A stretch of DNA of 12,884 nucleotides from CAMLHU01 sp031393795 (GCA_031393795.1 JANMWE010000018.1:1-12884); one strand, 5' to 3'; positions 5,494-12,800 are shown, counted from the first letter of the stretch. A program made the numbers and translations. The notes: generated from the letters alone by a model not told the origin.

Positions 5494-5604
5494 TGCGAAG
5501 TGCGGGGTGCTTGTTGGCCTCGGTCCCAGCCGTCACGCTCCCACGCTTTCGCAGCTTCTGCTTCGCACATCGCACATCGCACTTCGCACCTCGCATGTCG
5601 CACC
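5493..5604. repeat. Inverted pair of heptamer-repeat arrays
   Basis: Left arm, starting at the last base of the cutA stop: GTGCGAA, GTGCGGG, GTGC (5493-5510). Right arm: six exact-phase 7-bp units TCGCACA, TCGCACA, TCGCACT, TCGCACC, TCGCATG, TCGCACC (5563-5604). The arms are reverse complements of each other in sequence type (GGTGCGAAGTGCG occurs on both strands), separated by about 52 bp with no repeat. The transcript could fold into a long hairpin between cutA and the Yip1-like gene. Confidence 0.75.
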
Positions 5605-5622
5605 CCATTCAGCGAGACACCC

Positions 5623-6354
5623 ATGTCCGATGTAACACCCCCCCCCGCCCCGCCCGGCACGCCGTACTGGGAAGATTTCATCGATATCTTCACCAGCCCG
5701 AGCGCGGTGTTCGCCCGGCGGAAAGAGGATCCGAACTTCTTCATCCCGCTCCTCGTGGTGACGCTGGTGGTCGGGCTCATCATGTTCGGCACCAAGGACC
5801 TGATGCAGCCGATCTTCGACGCCGAGTTCGCTCGTGGGATGGCGATCGCGCAGAAGCAGAATCCGAGCCTCACCGCGGAGCAGATGGAGGCCGGCAAGGG
5901 GATCGCGCGGATCGCGGCCACCTTCGGCGGGTTCATCTTCATCCCGATCGCGATCTGCCTGGTGGGGATCATCACCTTCCTGGCGGGCAAGATCGTGCAG
6001 GCGAGCACCACCTTCGGTCAGGCGATGATGATCGGGGCGTATGCGTACGTCCCCAAGATCATCGGCGCGATCCTCAGCGCTGTGCAGGCCGCGCTGATGG
6101 ACCCGGCGAACCTCAACAGCCAGTTCGCCATCCACGCAGGGCCGGCGCGCTTCTTCGACGTGGCGACCACGAGCCTCGCGACGATGACGCTGATGGGCCG
6201 ACTGGAGCTGTTCACGCTCTGGTCGACGGTGCTGATCGCGATCGGGCTCAAGGTCACCGGCAAGCTCGACACCACCAAGGCGGCCCTCGGCGGGTTCGTG
6301 GTGTGGCTGATCGCGTCGCTCTACCCGATGTGGGCGGCCATCCGGGCGGGGTGA
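5623..6354 (+). CDS. Yip1-domain-like integral membrane protein
   Basis: 243-residue inner-membrane protein resembling the bacterial YIP1 (PF04893) family, whose function in bacteria is not established. A Pro-rich N-terminus is followed by YWEDFIDIFTSPSAVFARRKEDPNFF (15-40), the typical entry of this family ('...P...F...'), then five hydrophobic segments at about 38-57, 97-122, 132-157, 193-212 and 220-241. The loop at 60-96 is soluble and charged. The start at 5623 gives MSDVTPPPAPP; longer frames to the left run into the heptamer repeats. A weak GCGAGAC lies upstream as ribosome site. The family assignment rests on topology and the N-terminal motif, so it is less sure than the membrane call. 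Confidence 0.75.
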   Translation: MSDVTPPPAPPGTPYWEDFIDIFTSPSAVFARRKEDPNFFIPLLVVTLVVGLIMFGTKDLMQPIFDAEFARGMAIAQKQNPSLTAEQMEAGKGIARIAATFGGFIFIPIAICLVGIITFLAGKIVQASTTFGQAMMIGAYAYVPKIIGAILSAVQAALMDPANLNSQFAIHAGPARFFDVATTSLATMTLMGRLELFTLWSTVLIAIGLKVTGKLDTTKAALGGFVVWLIASLYPMWAAIRAG

Positions 6355-6365
6355 GGCGACTCCTA

Positions 6366-6376
6366 CTATAGAAACC
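6366..6376 (+). promoter_or_regulatory. Possible -10 region (CTATAGA) before the six-cysteine gene
   Basis: CCTACTATAGAAACC lies 5-18 bp upstream of the ATG at 6380, with TACTAT or TATAGA as candidate -10. It stands out as AT-rich in a GC-rich stretch. No -35 is seen in the end of the Yip1-like gene, and co-transcription with that gene (25-bp gap) is equally likely. Confidence 0.25.
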
Positions 6377-6379
6377 ATC

Positions 6380-6649
6380 ATGAAACGCTCGACGCTCCTC
6401 ACCCTTGCCGCCCTGCTCGCGTTCGCGGCGCTCCTCCTCTACTCGACCCTGTCGGGATCGAAGGCCGAGTGCGAGGTCTGCGTCTCGTTCAACGGCCGCG
6501 ACAATTGCGCGTCCGCGCGTGGCTCGACGGAGATGGAGGCGCAGCGCTCGGCCCAGTCGACCGCGTGCGGGACCATCGCCTCGGGGATGGCCGAATCGAT
6601 CAACTGCGGCAACGTGGTCCCCAAGAGCCGGCGCTGCCGGACCACCTAG
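6380..6649 (+). CDS. Small exported six-cysteine protein, conserved hypothetical
   Basis: An 89-residue product with one hydrophobic N-terminal segment (residues 5-22, LLTLAALLAFAALLLYST) that is a signal peptide or membrane anchor. The exported part has six cysteines (31, 34, 43, 63, 76, 86), an even number suited to three disulfides in the periplasm. The core CEVCVSFNGRDNCASARGST, then AQRSAQSTACGTIASGMAESINCG, looks like a compact conserved domain; I have the impression of similar uncharacterised proteins in Gemmatimonadota and some Proteobacteria but cannot test this. Function unknown. The stop at 6649 is followed by a 194-bp gap. Confidence 0.75.
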   Translation: MKRSTLLTLAALLAFAALLLYSTLSGSKAECEVCVSFNGRDNCASARGSTEMEAQRSAQSTACGTIASGMAESINCGNVVPKSRRCRTT

Positions 6650-6740
6650 GCGACCTGCCAGCTCTCCGTGCACCCCGCAGGGGCCCGGGGAGCCCCGTAC
6701 GAGATCGCACACGGTGTAAGTCATTGTGAATGAACCACTT

Positions 6741-6766
6741 GGGGTGCCATCAGAAATTGGCACCCC
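6741..6766. promoter_or_regulatory. Perfect 9-bp inverted repeat GGGGTGCCA / TGGCACCCC
   Basis: Arms 6741-6749 and 6758-6766, 8-nt AT-rich spacer TCAGAAAT. No T-tract follows, so a terminator is unlikely. It could be an operator or an RNA hairpin in the leader of the GNAT gene. Its right arm forms the -24 part of the sigma-54-like site listed separately. Confidence 0.6.
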
Positions 6767-6772
6767 GATTGC
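6758..6772 (+). promoter_or_regulatory. Sigma-54-like -24/-12 promoter upstream of the GNAT gene
   Basis: TTGGCAC followed by CCCGA and TTGC places GG at 6759-6760 and GC at 6771-6772, exactly ten bases apart, which matches the RpoN consensus TGGCAC-N5-TTGC. The start would fall near 6784, about 60 bp before the ATG at 6844. Caution: half of it is also an arm of a perfect inverted repeat, and I see no activator gene nearby. Confidence 0.4.
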
Positions 6773-6843
6773 GTTGAACCAACGGGTCTGCCAGGCCCCG
6801 GGTAGCCCCCCTGCCCGCTGGTCCGCCTGCCGATGGGAACGCA

Positions 6844-7278
6844 ATGAGCGAGTTGATCATCCGCGAGATGGACCGTGGCGAGGAGTTCGAGGGCTGGTTC
6901 GGTGATCTGGTCGACCGGCAGGACGCCGCCACCGGCTCCCACCTCAAATACGACGACCACCTCCTGGTGCTCACGAACGACGTGGGCGACTGGGTCGGTG
7001 GCGTCCGTTATTACCTCCGGGGTGGCGTCGCCCACTTGCTCGAATTCGCGGTGCTCGAGGACCAGGAGGACCTGGGCTACGGGCTCCGGCTCCTCGAGGC
7101 GTTCGAGGGCCGGGCCCGCGAGGCCGGCGCCCATCTCCTCGAGTTCTGGACCAACGACCTCGAGTCCGCGACGATCTACAGCGACCTCGGCTGGCGCGAG
7201 ATCCTCCAGCGCCCCCGCTATGTCGGCGGCGATGCCTGGGTCCTGATGGAGAAGGCCCTGACCCCCCCGGTCGCCTGA
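6844..7278 (+). CDS. GNAT-family N-acetyltransferase
   Basis: Soluble 144-residue protein with the Gcn5-related acetyltransferase layout: beta strands around LLVLTNDVGDWVGGVRYYLRG (40-60) and AHLLEFAVLEDQEDLGYGLRLLEAFEGRARE (63-93), the latter containing the acetyl-CoA pyrophosphate loop QEDLGYG, then LLEFWTNDLESATIYSDLGWREI (98-120), typical of the C-terminal half where an aromatic residue follows the loop. The substrate is not predictable. ATG at 6844 is preceded by GATGGGAACGCA; a nearby ATG at 6834 opens only a four-codon frame. Gap to the desaturase start is 37 bp, so read-through transcription is possible. Confidence 0.82.
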   Translation: MSELIIREMDRGEEFEGWFGDLVDRQDAATGSHLKYDDHLLVLTNDVGDWVGGVRYYLRGGVAHLLEFAVLEDQEDLGYGLRLLEAFEGRAREAGAHLLEFWTNDLESATIYSDLGWREILQRPRYVGGDAWVLMEKALTPPVA

Positions 7279-7315
7279 CCCTTCCCCGGGGGGGGCCGCC
7301 CGCCCAGATTTGGGC

Positions 7316-8290
7316 ATGTCCCTTACCAACTCCGCCCGCCAACTGCTGACCAAGGTCGAGGTCCTCCGGGACCTCGAGGCCAAGGTGGCCGAGCTGATGG
7401 CCGCCCACGAGGCAAAGCGTCCGCTCTGGTTCCCGGCCGATCTCCTCGATGCCAAGCCCGGAGAGTCCCAGGTCGAGCACGAAAAGGGACTGACGGCGCG
7501 CGCACTCTCGATGCCCGACCCGATCAAGGCGTCGCTCGCGCTCAACCTGCTGACCGAAGAAGGGCTCCCGCATTTCCATCGCCTGCTGGCGGTCTACCTC
7601 GGCGACGACAGCCACTGGACCAGCTGGAACAACCTGTGGACCGCGGAAGAGGACCGGCACGGCGCCGTCCTGACCGACTACTGCAAAAGCACCCGGATCC
7701 TCGACCGCCGCACCCTCGAAGTGATGCAGTTCGCCTACATCAAGGCGGGGTTCCAGCCGGCGTGGGACAAGGATCCGTACCGCGTCTTCGCCTACACCAC
7801 GGTGCAGGAGCGCGCGACCCAGGTGAGCCACGGCAACACCGGCAAGATCTGCGCGGAGTACGACCCCGTGCTGGGCGAGGCGCTCGCCAACGTGGCCAGC
7901 GAGGAGGCACGGCACTTCGCCTTCTACCGCACGATGGTGACCGAGATCCTGGTGCGCGACCCGAACGAGATGCTGCTCTCGCTCGCGCTCGTCCTCCCGG
8001 GCATCGACATGCCGGGGCACACCATCCCCGGGTTCGTCCAGCTGGCCGACGTCATCCGCCGCTCCGAGATCTACGGGCCGCGTGACTATCTCAAGATCGT
8101 CCAGGAACAGCTCAAGCACTGGAAGATCGACACCCTTGAAGGGTTGAACGAGATGGGGCGGAAGGCGCAGGAGAAGCTCATGGCCATCCCGGCCCGGCTG
8201 GAACGCGTGGCCCAGATCATGGAGACACGCCGCCACGCCAAGACCTTCTCCTTCGAAGTGGTGTTCAACCGCGAATTCGCGATGGACTGA
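7316..8290 (+). CDS. Acyl-ACP desaturase (plant stearoyl-ACP desaturase type, soluble diiron)
   Basis: 324-residue soluble desaturase that puts a double bond into an acyl chain carried on acyl carrier protein, using O2 and reduced ferredoxin. All six diiron ligands of the family can be placed: Glu81 (LLTEEGLP), Glu112 and His115 (TAEEDRHG), Glu165 (VQERATQVSHGN) and Glu197 and His200 (ASEEARHF). The WTSWNNLWTAEEDRHG and QERATQVSHGNTGK stretches are nearly the same as in plant enzymes; the segment between the first two helices is about 7 residues shorter. Starts at the ATG 7316; a TTG two codons earlier is possible. First gene of a close run with the lipoprotein, yggT and yggU genes (5-bp gap, then overlaps). 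The product double-bond position is unknown. Confidence 0.92.
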   Translation: MSLTNSARQLLTKVEVLRDLEAKVAELMAAHEAKRPLWFPADLLDAKPGESQVEHEKGLTARALSMPDPIKASLALNLLTEEGLPHFHRLLAVYLGDDSHWTSWNNLWTAEEDRHGAVLTDYCKSTRILDRRTLEVMQFAYIKAGFQPAWDKDPYRVFAYTTVQERATQVSHGNTGKICAEYDPVLGEALANVASEEARHFAFYRTMVTEILVRDPNEMLLSLALVLPGIDMPGHTIPGFVQLADVIRRSEIYGPRDYLKIVQEQLKHWKIDTLEGLNEMGRKAQEKLMAIPARLERVAQIMETRRHAKTFSFEVVFNREFAMD

Positions 8291-8295
8291 CGCCG

Positions 8296-8739
8296 ATGCG
8301 AGCCTTCCCGCTGGTCACCCTGATCCTGCTCTCCGCCTGCTTCGGCCCCAAGGGGACGACGGCCACCGGCGCGCGCGGCCGCCGGCCGGATGCGTCGGTC
8401 TCCGACAATGCGGCGGGTGAAGCGCAGGCCCTCGGACGGGAGCTCTTCGGCATCATGGACCAGGTGATGGCGTACAAGTCGGCGCACTTCAACAACCTCC
8501 CGCGCGACCTGCCGTCGATGGGGATCGACTCCCTGAGCCGCACCACCGTGCGCCGCCTGTCGGTCCAGGGCGGCACACCGAGCCTGACGGTGGTGTATCG
8601 GCACGCCGAGGGTCACGCCATCAAGCAGTGCGCCGGCACCAACAAGGTGATCGAAGACTCGATGTTGAACGGCGGCGCGTTCGAGGTGGACTGTACCCTC
8701 AGCTCGGGCGAAGCGCGCGCGTTCACCGTCGGTGGCTGA
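8296..8739 (+). CDS. Lipoprotein of unknown function
   Basis: 147-residue product with a clear lipoprotein signal: MRAFPLVTLILLSAC, lipobox LSAC, lipidated Cys15. After a Gly/Arg-rich linker (16-42), a helix GEAQALGRELFGIMDQVMAYKSAHFNNLP leads to a small domain with predicted strands (TVRRLSVQGGTPSLTVVYRHA) and two cysteines (112 and 133) that could form a disulfide. The helix-then-strands order and the YKSAHFNNLP segment faintly recall type IV pilin-like globular domains, but without a prepilin cleavage motif I do not call it a pilin. Begins 5 bp after the desaturase stop and its end overlaps the yggT start by 8 bp, so it is likely co-transcribed with both. Confidence 0.8.
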   Translation: MRAFPLVTLILLSACFGPKGTTATGARGRRPDASVSDNAAGEAQALGRELFGIMDQVMAYKSAHFNNLPRDLPSMGIDSLSRTTVRRLSVQGGTPSLTVVYRHAEGHAIKQCAGTNKVIEDSMLNGGAFEVDCTLSSGEARAFTVGG

Positions 8740-9307
8740 CCTCGTCCTCCTGATCGTGCGCGGCGCCGTGGCCTTGGGCTGCGGCGCCGCCGGCGTTGTG
8801 GCCCTCACCCACTGGCTGGTGCGGCGCGGCACCCTTGCCCCCTTCGGGGCCTGGCCGCGCGCCGTGCGGGGCGCCGCCAGCGGCGTGACCCGTCCGATGG
8901 AGCGTCGCCTGGTGGCACGCGGCGGGAGCCCGCAGGACGCCCCCTACTGGGTGCTCGGCTTGGCCGTGGTCGGCGGCCTGATCCTGATCTCGGTCACCCA
9001 GTGGATCATCGAGTATGGCCAGGCGGTGACGTCGGCCGCGCAGAGCGGCCCGCACGGCATCGCGGCCTTCATCGTCGCGGCGGCGTGCGATCTGCTGACG
9101 CTCGCCCTCTTCGTGCGCGTGATCGGCTCCTGGTTCGGGATCGGTCGGTGGACCCCGTGGATGCGCCCCTTCCACCAGGCCACCGACTGGCTGCTCCGTC
9201 CGTTGCAGCGATTCATCCCGCCCATCGGGATGATCGACATCACGCCGATCGTCGCCTATTTCCTGATCCTGCTGCTCCGGCCGTTCCTGCTCCGGCTCGT
9301 CGGATGA
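8732..9307 (+). CDS. yggT: YggT-family integral membrane protein
   Basis: 191-residue inner-membrane protein with four hydrophobic segments at about 5-28, 72-94, 108-131 and 166-186. The YggT (PF02325) signature is the stretch PFHQATDWLLRPLQRFIPPIGMIDITPIVAYFLILLL (146-182), with the Arg-Pro-Leu...Ile-Pro-Pro-x-Gly...Asp-Ile-x-Pro-Ile motif just before the last helix; a degenerate first copy is seen at GVTRPMERRL (51-60). Bacterial YggT proteins have been linked to ion homeostasis or to division-site proteins (YlmG), without an agreed role. The GTG start at 8732 lies inside the end of the preceding lipoprotein gene, and its stop overlaps the yggU start as ATGA. The gene pair yggT-yggU is common. 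Confidence 0.85.
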   Translation: MADLVLLIVRGAVALGCGAAGVVALTHWLVRRGTLAPFGAWPRAVRGAASGVTRPMERRLVARGGSPQDAPYWVLGLAVVGGLILISVTQWIIEYGQAVTSAAQSGPHGIAAFIVAAACDLLTLALFVRVIGSWFGIGRWTPWMRPFHQATDWLLRPLQRFIPPIGMIDITPIVAYFLILLLRPFLLRLVG

Positions 9308-9606
9308 CGATGATCGCCGCCATCCCAGGCGGCGTCGAGTTGTCGCTCCACCTCCAGCCGAAGGCGGGCCGCACCGAGGTCGTCGGCCCGTACGGCGACG
9401 CCCTCAAGATCCGGCTCGCGGCCCCTCCGGTCGATGGCGCGGCGAACGAGGAGCTGGTCCGCTTCCTGGCCAAGACCCTCGGCGTCGCGAAGAGGGCGGT
9501 ATCGATCGAAAGCGGGGCGACGGGGAGGAAGAAGCGGGTGCGGGTGATGGGAGTGGGGATGGCGCAGGCAGCGCTGCTCCTCGGCATTTTAGACCTCACG
9601 CCGTAG
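9304..9606 (+). CDS. yggU: DUF167/YggU-family protein
   Basis: Small 100-residue cytoplasmic protein of the DUF167 (PF02594) family, whose function is not known. The hallmark segment is intact: LHLQPKAGRTEVVG (16-28), LKIRLAAPPVDGAANEELVRFLAKTLGV (34-61) and VSIESGATGRKKRVRV (66-81). Length is normal for the family. The ATG at 9304 overlaps the yggT stop by 4 bp (ATGA), which fixes the start and suggests translational coupling. Last gene of the desaturase run; it is followed by a repeat array and a strong hairpin at 9700-9724. Confidence 0.9.
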   Translation: MTMIAAIPGGVELSLHLQPKAGRTEVVGPYGDALKIRLAAPPVDGAANEELVRFLAKTLGVAKRAVSIESGATGRKKRVRVMGVGMAQAALLLGILDLTP

Positions 9607-9724
9607 CCCCTCTCCGCGGCCAGACCTCACCCCCCGACCCCCTCTCCGATCCCGCCTCACCCCCTTGATCCCCTCTCCCTGGTCAGACCTCACCCCCGAC
9701 CCCCTCTCCCTTTGGGAGAGGGGG
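9607..9724. repeat. Degenerate 'CCTCACCCCC...CCCCTCTCC' repeat array, second locus
   Basis: Four imperfect units of the type CCTCACCCCC(G)ACCCCCTCTCC, separated by GCGGCCAGA, GATCCCG, CTTGAT and CTGGTCAGA-like spacers, end in a perfect hairpin. It resembles the 31-bp repeat of 1742-1834 in sequence and in finishing with a hairpin, but its period is irregular. No gene lies here. Confidence 0.75.
9700..9724 (+). terminator. 11-bp perfect hairpin after yggU
   Basis: CCCCCTCTCCC (9700-9710), loop TTT, GGGAGAGGGGG (9714-9724), the same arms as the hairpin at 1818-1843. It is placed where the yggU transcript should end, but it is followed by AGCTATATC, with no T-tract, so termination is a likely but unproven use. 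Confidence 0.5.
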
Positions 9725-9729
9725 AGCTA

Positions 9730-9735
9730 TATCTT
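9730..9735 (+). promoter_or_regulatory. Candidate -10 of the metH transcript
   Basis: GCTATATCTTAGC is the only AT-rich hexamer region between the repeat hairpin and the riboswitch. TATCTT (9730-9735) or TATATC (9728-9733) would start transcription near 9742, shortly before the riboswitch. No clear -35 in the hairpin DNA upstream. Confidence 0.35.
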
Positions 9736-9756
9736 AGCTTCCACAATCGATCGTTC

Positions 9757-9808
9757 GTCGTGGTGATTTGCGCAGCTTGCGGCCACGTTAAACAAACCGC
9801 TAAAACGC
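9757..9808 (+). promoter_or_regulatory. SAM-II (SAM-alpha) riboswitch
   Basis: RNA that binds S-adenosylmethionine and controls the downstream metH. It follows the SAM-II consensus closely: TCGTGGTGATTT, a variable loop, GCTTGCGGCCACG, then TTAAACAAACCGCTAAAAC. P1 pairs CGTGG (9759-9763) with CCACG (9783-9787). The GATTT after P1 and the GCTAAAA near 9799-9805 are the conserved partners of the pseudoknot that grips the ligand. Recognised from memory of the family, mainly known from Alphaproteobacteria and Bacteroidota; a covariance search (Rfam RF00521) would settle it. Confidence 0.85.
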
Positions 9809-9816
9809 GCGCCCAT

Positions 9817-9848
9817 CCCGGGAGCCGTTTTCGGCCCCCGGGCTTTTT
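9817..9848 (+). terminator. Intrinsic terminator in the metH leader
   Basis: CCCGGGAGCCG (9817-9827) pairs with CGGCCCCCGGG (9832-9842), 11 positions with one A-C mismatch, loop TTTT, followed by CTTTTTCATTTT. It is a standard Rho-independent terminator 9 bp past the riboswitch and before the metH ribosome site (GGAG at 9855-9858), so it is the natural expression platform. I could not identify a convincing antiterminator pairing by eye. Confidence 0.8.
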
Positions 9849-9869
9849 CATTTTGGAGCGAACAGACTT

Positions 9870-12800
9870 TTGACCGCCCGACCGCAGGATCCTTCGCTGA
9901 CGCTCAGGACAGGCCGCGGGACCGCCCCATTCACGCGCCTCTCGCGCCTGTCGCGCCTTGAGTCGCTCTTCCAGGAACGCATCCTGCTCCTGGACGGCGC
10001 GATGGGCACGATGATCCAGCGCCACGAACTCACGGAAGCCGACTTCCGCGGGGAGCGCTTTCGCGAGTGGCCGGTGGACCTGCGCGGCAACAGCGACCTG
10101 CTGCTGCTCACGCAGCCGGAGATCATCGCGGGGATCCATCGTGAATACCTCGCCGCCGGCGCTGATATCCTCGAGACCAACACCTTCACGTCCACGACCA
10201 TCGCCCAGGCCGACTACCGGATGGAGGCCCTGGCGCCCGAGTTGAACCGCACCGGCGCCGCCCTCGCCCGAGCGGTCGCCGACGAGTTCGAGGCCAAGGA
10301 CGGCCGACCGCGGTACGTCGCCGGCATCCTGGGGCCGCTCAACCGCACCCTCTCGCTCAGCCCCAAGGTGGAGGACCCCGGGTACCGCGCGGTGGAGTGG
10401 GCCGAGGTCGTGGCCGCGTATCGTGAAGCGGTCGAAGCGCTGGTCGCCGGGGGCGCCGACCTCCTGATGGTCGAGACGATCTTCGATACGCTCAATTGCA
10501 AGGCGGCCCTCTTCGCGATCGAAGAGGCGTTCGACGCCGGCACCCCGCGCATCCCGGTGATGATCTCGGCCACCATCACCGACCGGAGCGGCCGCACCCT
10601 CTCGGGCCAGACGGTCGAGGCCTTCTGGAACTCCGTGGCCCACGCCCGCCCCCTCACCGTGGGGCTCAACTGCGCTCTCGGCGCGGCCGACCTGCACCAG
10701 TACGTGCAGGAACTCTCCCGGGTCGCGACCTGCCGGGTCACCACCCACCCCAACGCCGGGCTCCCCAACGCCTTCGGCGGCTATGACGAGACGCCGGCGT
10801 ACATGGCGGGGGTGCTCCGTCACTTCGCCGAGCAGGAACTGGTCAACGTCGTGGGCGGCTGCTGCGGCACGACGCCCGACCATATCCGCGCGATCGCCGA
10901 GGCCGTGCAGGGGCTCCCGCCACGGACGCCGGCGACACCCCCGGGGCGGTTGCGTCTTTCGGGACTCGAGCCCCTCACCATCGGACCCGAGACCCTCTTC
11001 GTCAATATCGGCGAGCGGTGCAACGTCACCGGGTCACGCCGCTTCGCGAAGCTGATCCTCGACGGGAAGTACTCCGATGCGGTCGCGGTGGCACGGACCC
11101 AGGTCGAGACCGGCGCGCAGATGCTCGACCTCAACTTCGATGAGGCGCTCCTCGACGGCGCCGCCGCGATGGGGCGCTTCCTCCGCCTCCTCGCCGCCGA
11201 GCCGGACATCGCCAAGGTCCCCGTGGTCGTCGACTCCTCGAAGTGGAGCGTGATCGAGGCGGGGCTGCAGCACTGCCAGGGGAAGTCGGTGGTGAACTCG
11301 ATCTCCCTCAAGGAGGGTGAAGGCGAATTCCTCCGCCAGGCGCGGCTCGCTCGGCGCTACGGCGCCGCGGTCATCGTGATGGCGTTCGACGAGAAGGGAC
11401 AGGCCGACACCGTGGAGCGAAAGGTCGCCATCGCCACCCGGGCGTACCGCCTGCTGGTGGACGTGGCCGGTTTCCTGCCCGACGACGTCATCGTCGATCC
11501 GAACATCTTCGCCATCGGCACCGGGATCGAGGAGCACGCCGGCTACGCCCTGGCCTACCTCGAGGCGACCCGCCGCATCAAGGCGACCCTGCCGGGCGCC
11601 CGGATCAGCGGCGGTCTCTCCAACCTCTCGTTCTCGTTCCGCGGCAACGACCCGCTGCGCGAGGCGATCCACGCCGCCTTCCTCCTCCACGCCATCCGCG
11701 CGGGAATGGACATGGGGATCGTGAACGCCGGCGCCCTCCCGATCTACGAGGACATCCCCGCGGACCTCCGCGACCTGGTGGAGGACCTCGTCCTCGACCG
11801 CCGCCCGGACGCCACCGAGCGGCTCCTCGCGCGCGCCGCCGGGATGGGCCCGCGCGTCGTGGGAGAGAAGAGCGCCGCCGAGTGGCGCGGCAAGCCGGTG
11901 CACGAGCGGCTCTCTTACGCGCTGGTGCACGGCCTCGACGAATTCGTGGTGGCCGACACCGAAGAGGCGCGCCTCACTGCCACCCGCCCCCTCGATGTGA
12001 TCGAAGGACCGCTGATGGCGGGGATGAGCGTCGTGGGCGACCTCTTCGGCGCGGGGAAGATGTTCCTGCCCCAGGTGGTGAAGAGCGCCCGGGTGATGAA
12101 GAAGGCGGTCGCCCACCTCATCCCCTTCATCGAGGCGGAGAAGAAGCTGAGCGGGGAACGTCAGGCGGCGGGGCGGATCGTGCTGGCCACCGTGAAGGGT
12201 GACGTGCACGACATCGGCAAGAACATCGTGGGCGTCGTGCTCCAGTGCAACAACTTCGAAGTGTTCGACCTCGGCGTGATGGTCTCTTCCGACCGCATCA
12301 TCGCCGCCGCGCGCGAGCACCAGGCCGACCTGATCGGGCTTTCGGGGCTGATCACGCCGTCACTCGAAGAGATGACCTTCGTGGCCGGAGAGCTCGAGCG
12401 GGAAGGATTCACCACGCCGCTCCTCATCGGCGGCGCCACGACCAGCAAGGCGCACACCGCCATCCGCATCGCCCCCCGCTACTCGGCGCCGGTGGTGCAC
12501 ATCAACGACGCGTCCCGCGCGGTCCCGGCGGCGAGCGCTTTGATGAGCGACGCCCACCGGCCGGCCTACGCCAGCCAGGTCGCCGCCGAGTACGCGAGGC
12601 TCCGCAAGGAGCGCGAGGGGGAAGGGGAGCGCACGCTGACGCCGCTCGCCGATGCGCGCGCGCAGGCGCTCACGATCGCTGCGACCGCGGCCCCCCGCCC
12701 CGCCTGGCTCGGCGCCCGGTCGTTCGACTGGCCGCTGGAGGACCTGATCCAACGGATCGACTGGACCCCCTTCTTCCAGGCGTGGGAGCTGAAGGGGAGC

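Noticed and set aside
8296..8739. Type IV pilin or pseudopilin
   Set aside because: The globular part faintly resembles pilin domains, but it has a lipobox instead of a prepilin peptidase site and lacks the long N-terminal pilin helix.
11034..12320. Long minus-strand open frames opposite metH (also 9690-10883)
   Set aside because: The metH frame is continuous with catalytic residues conserved. The antisense frames are His/Arg/Gly/Glu-rich mirror products of GC-rich third positions.
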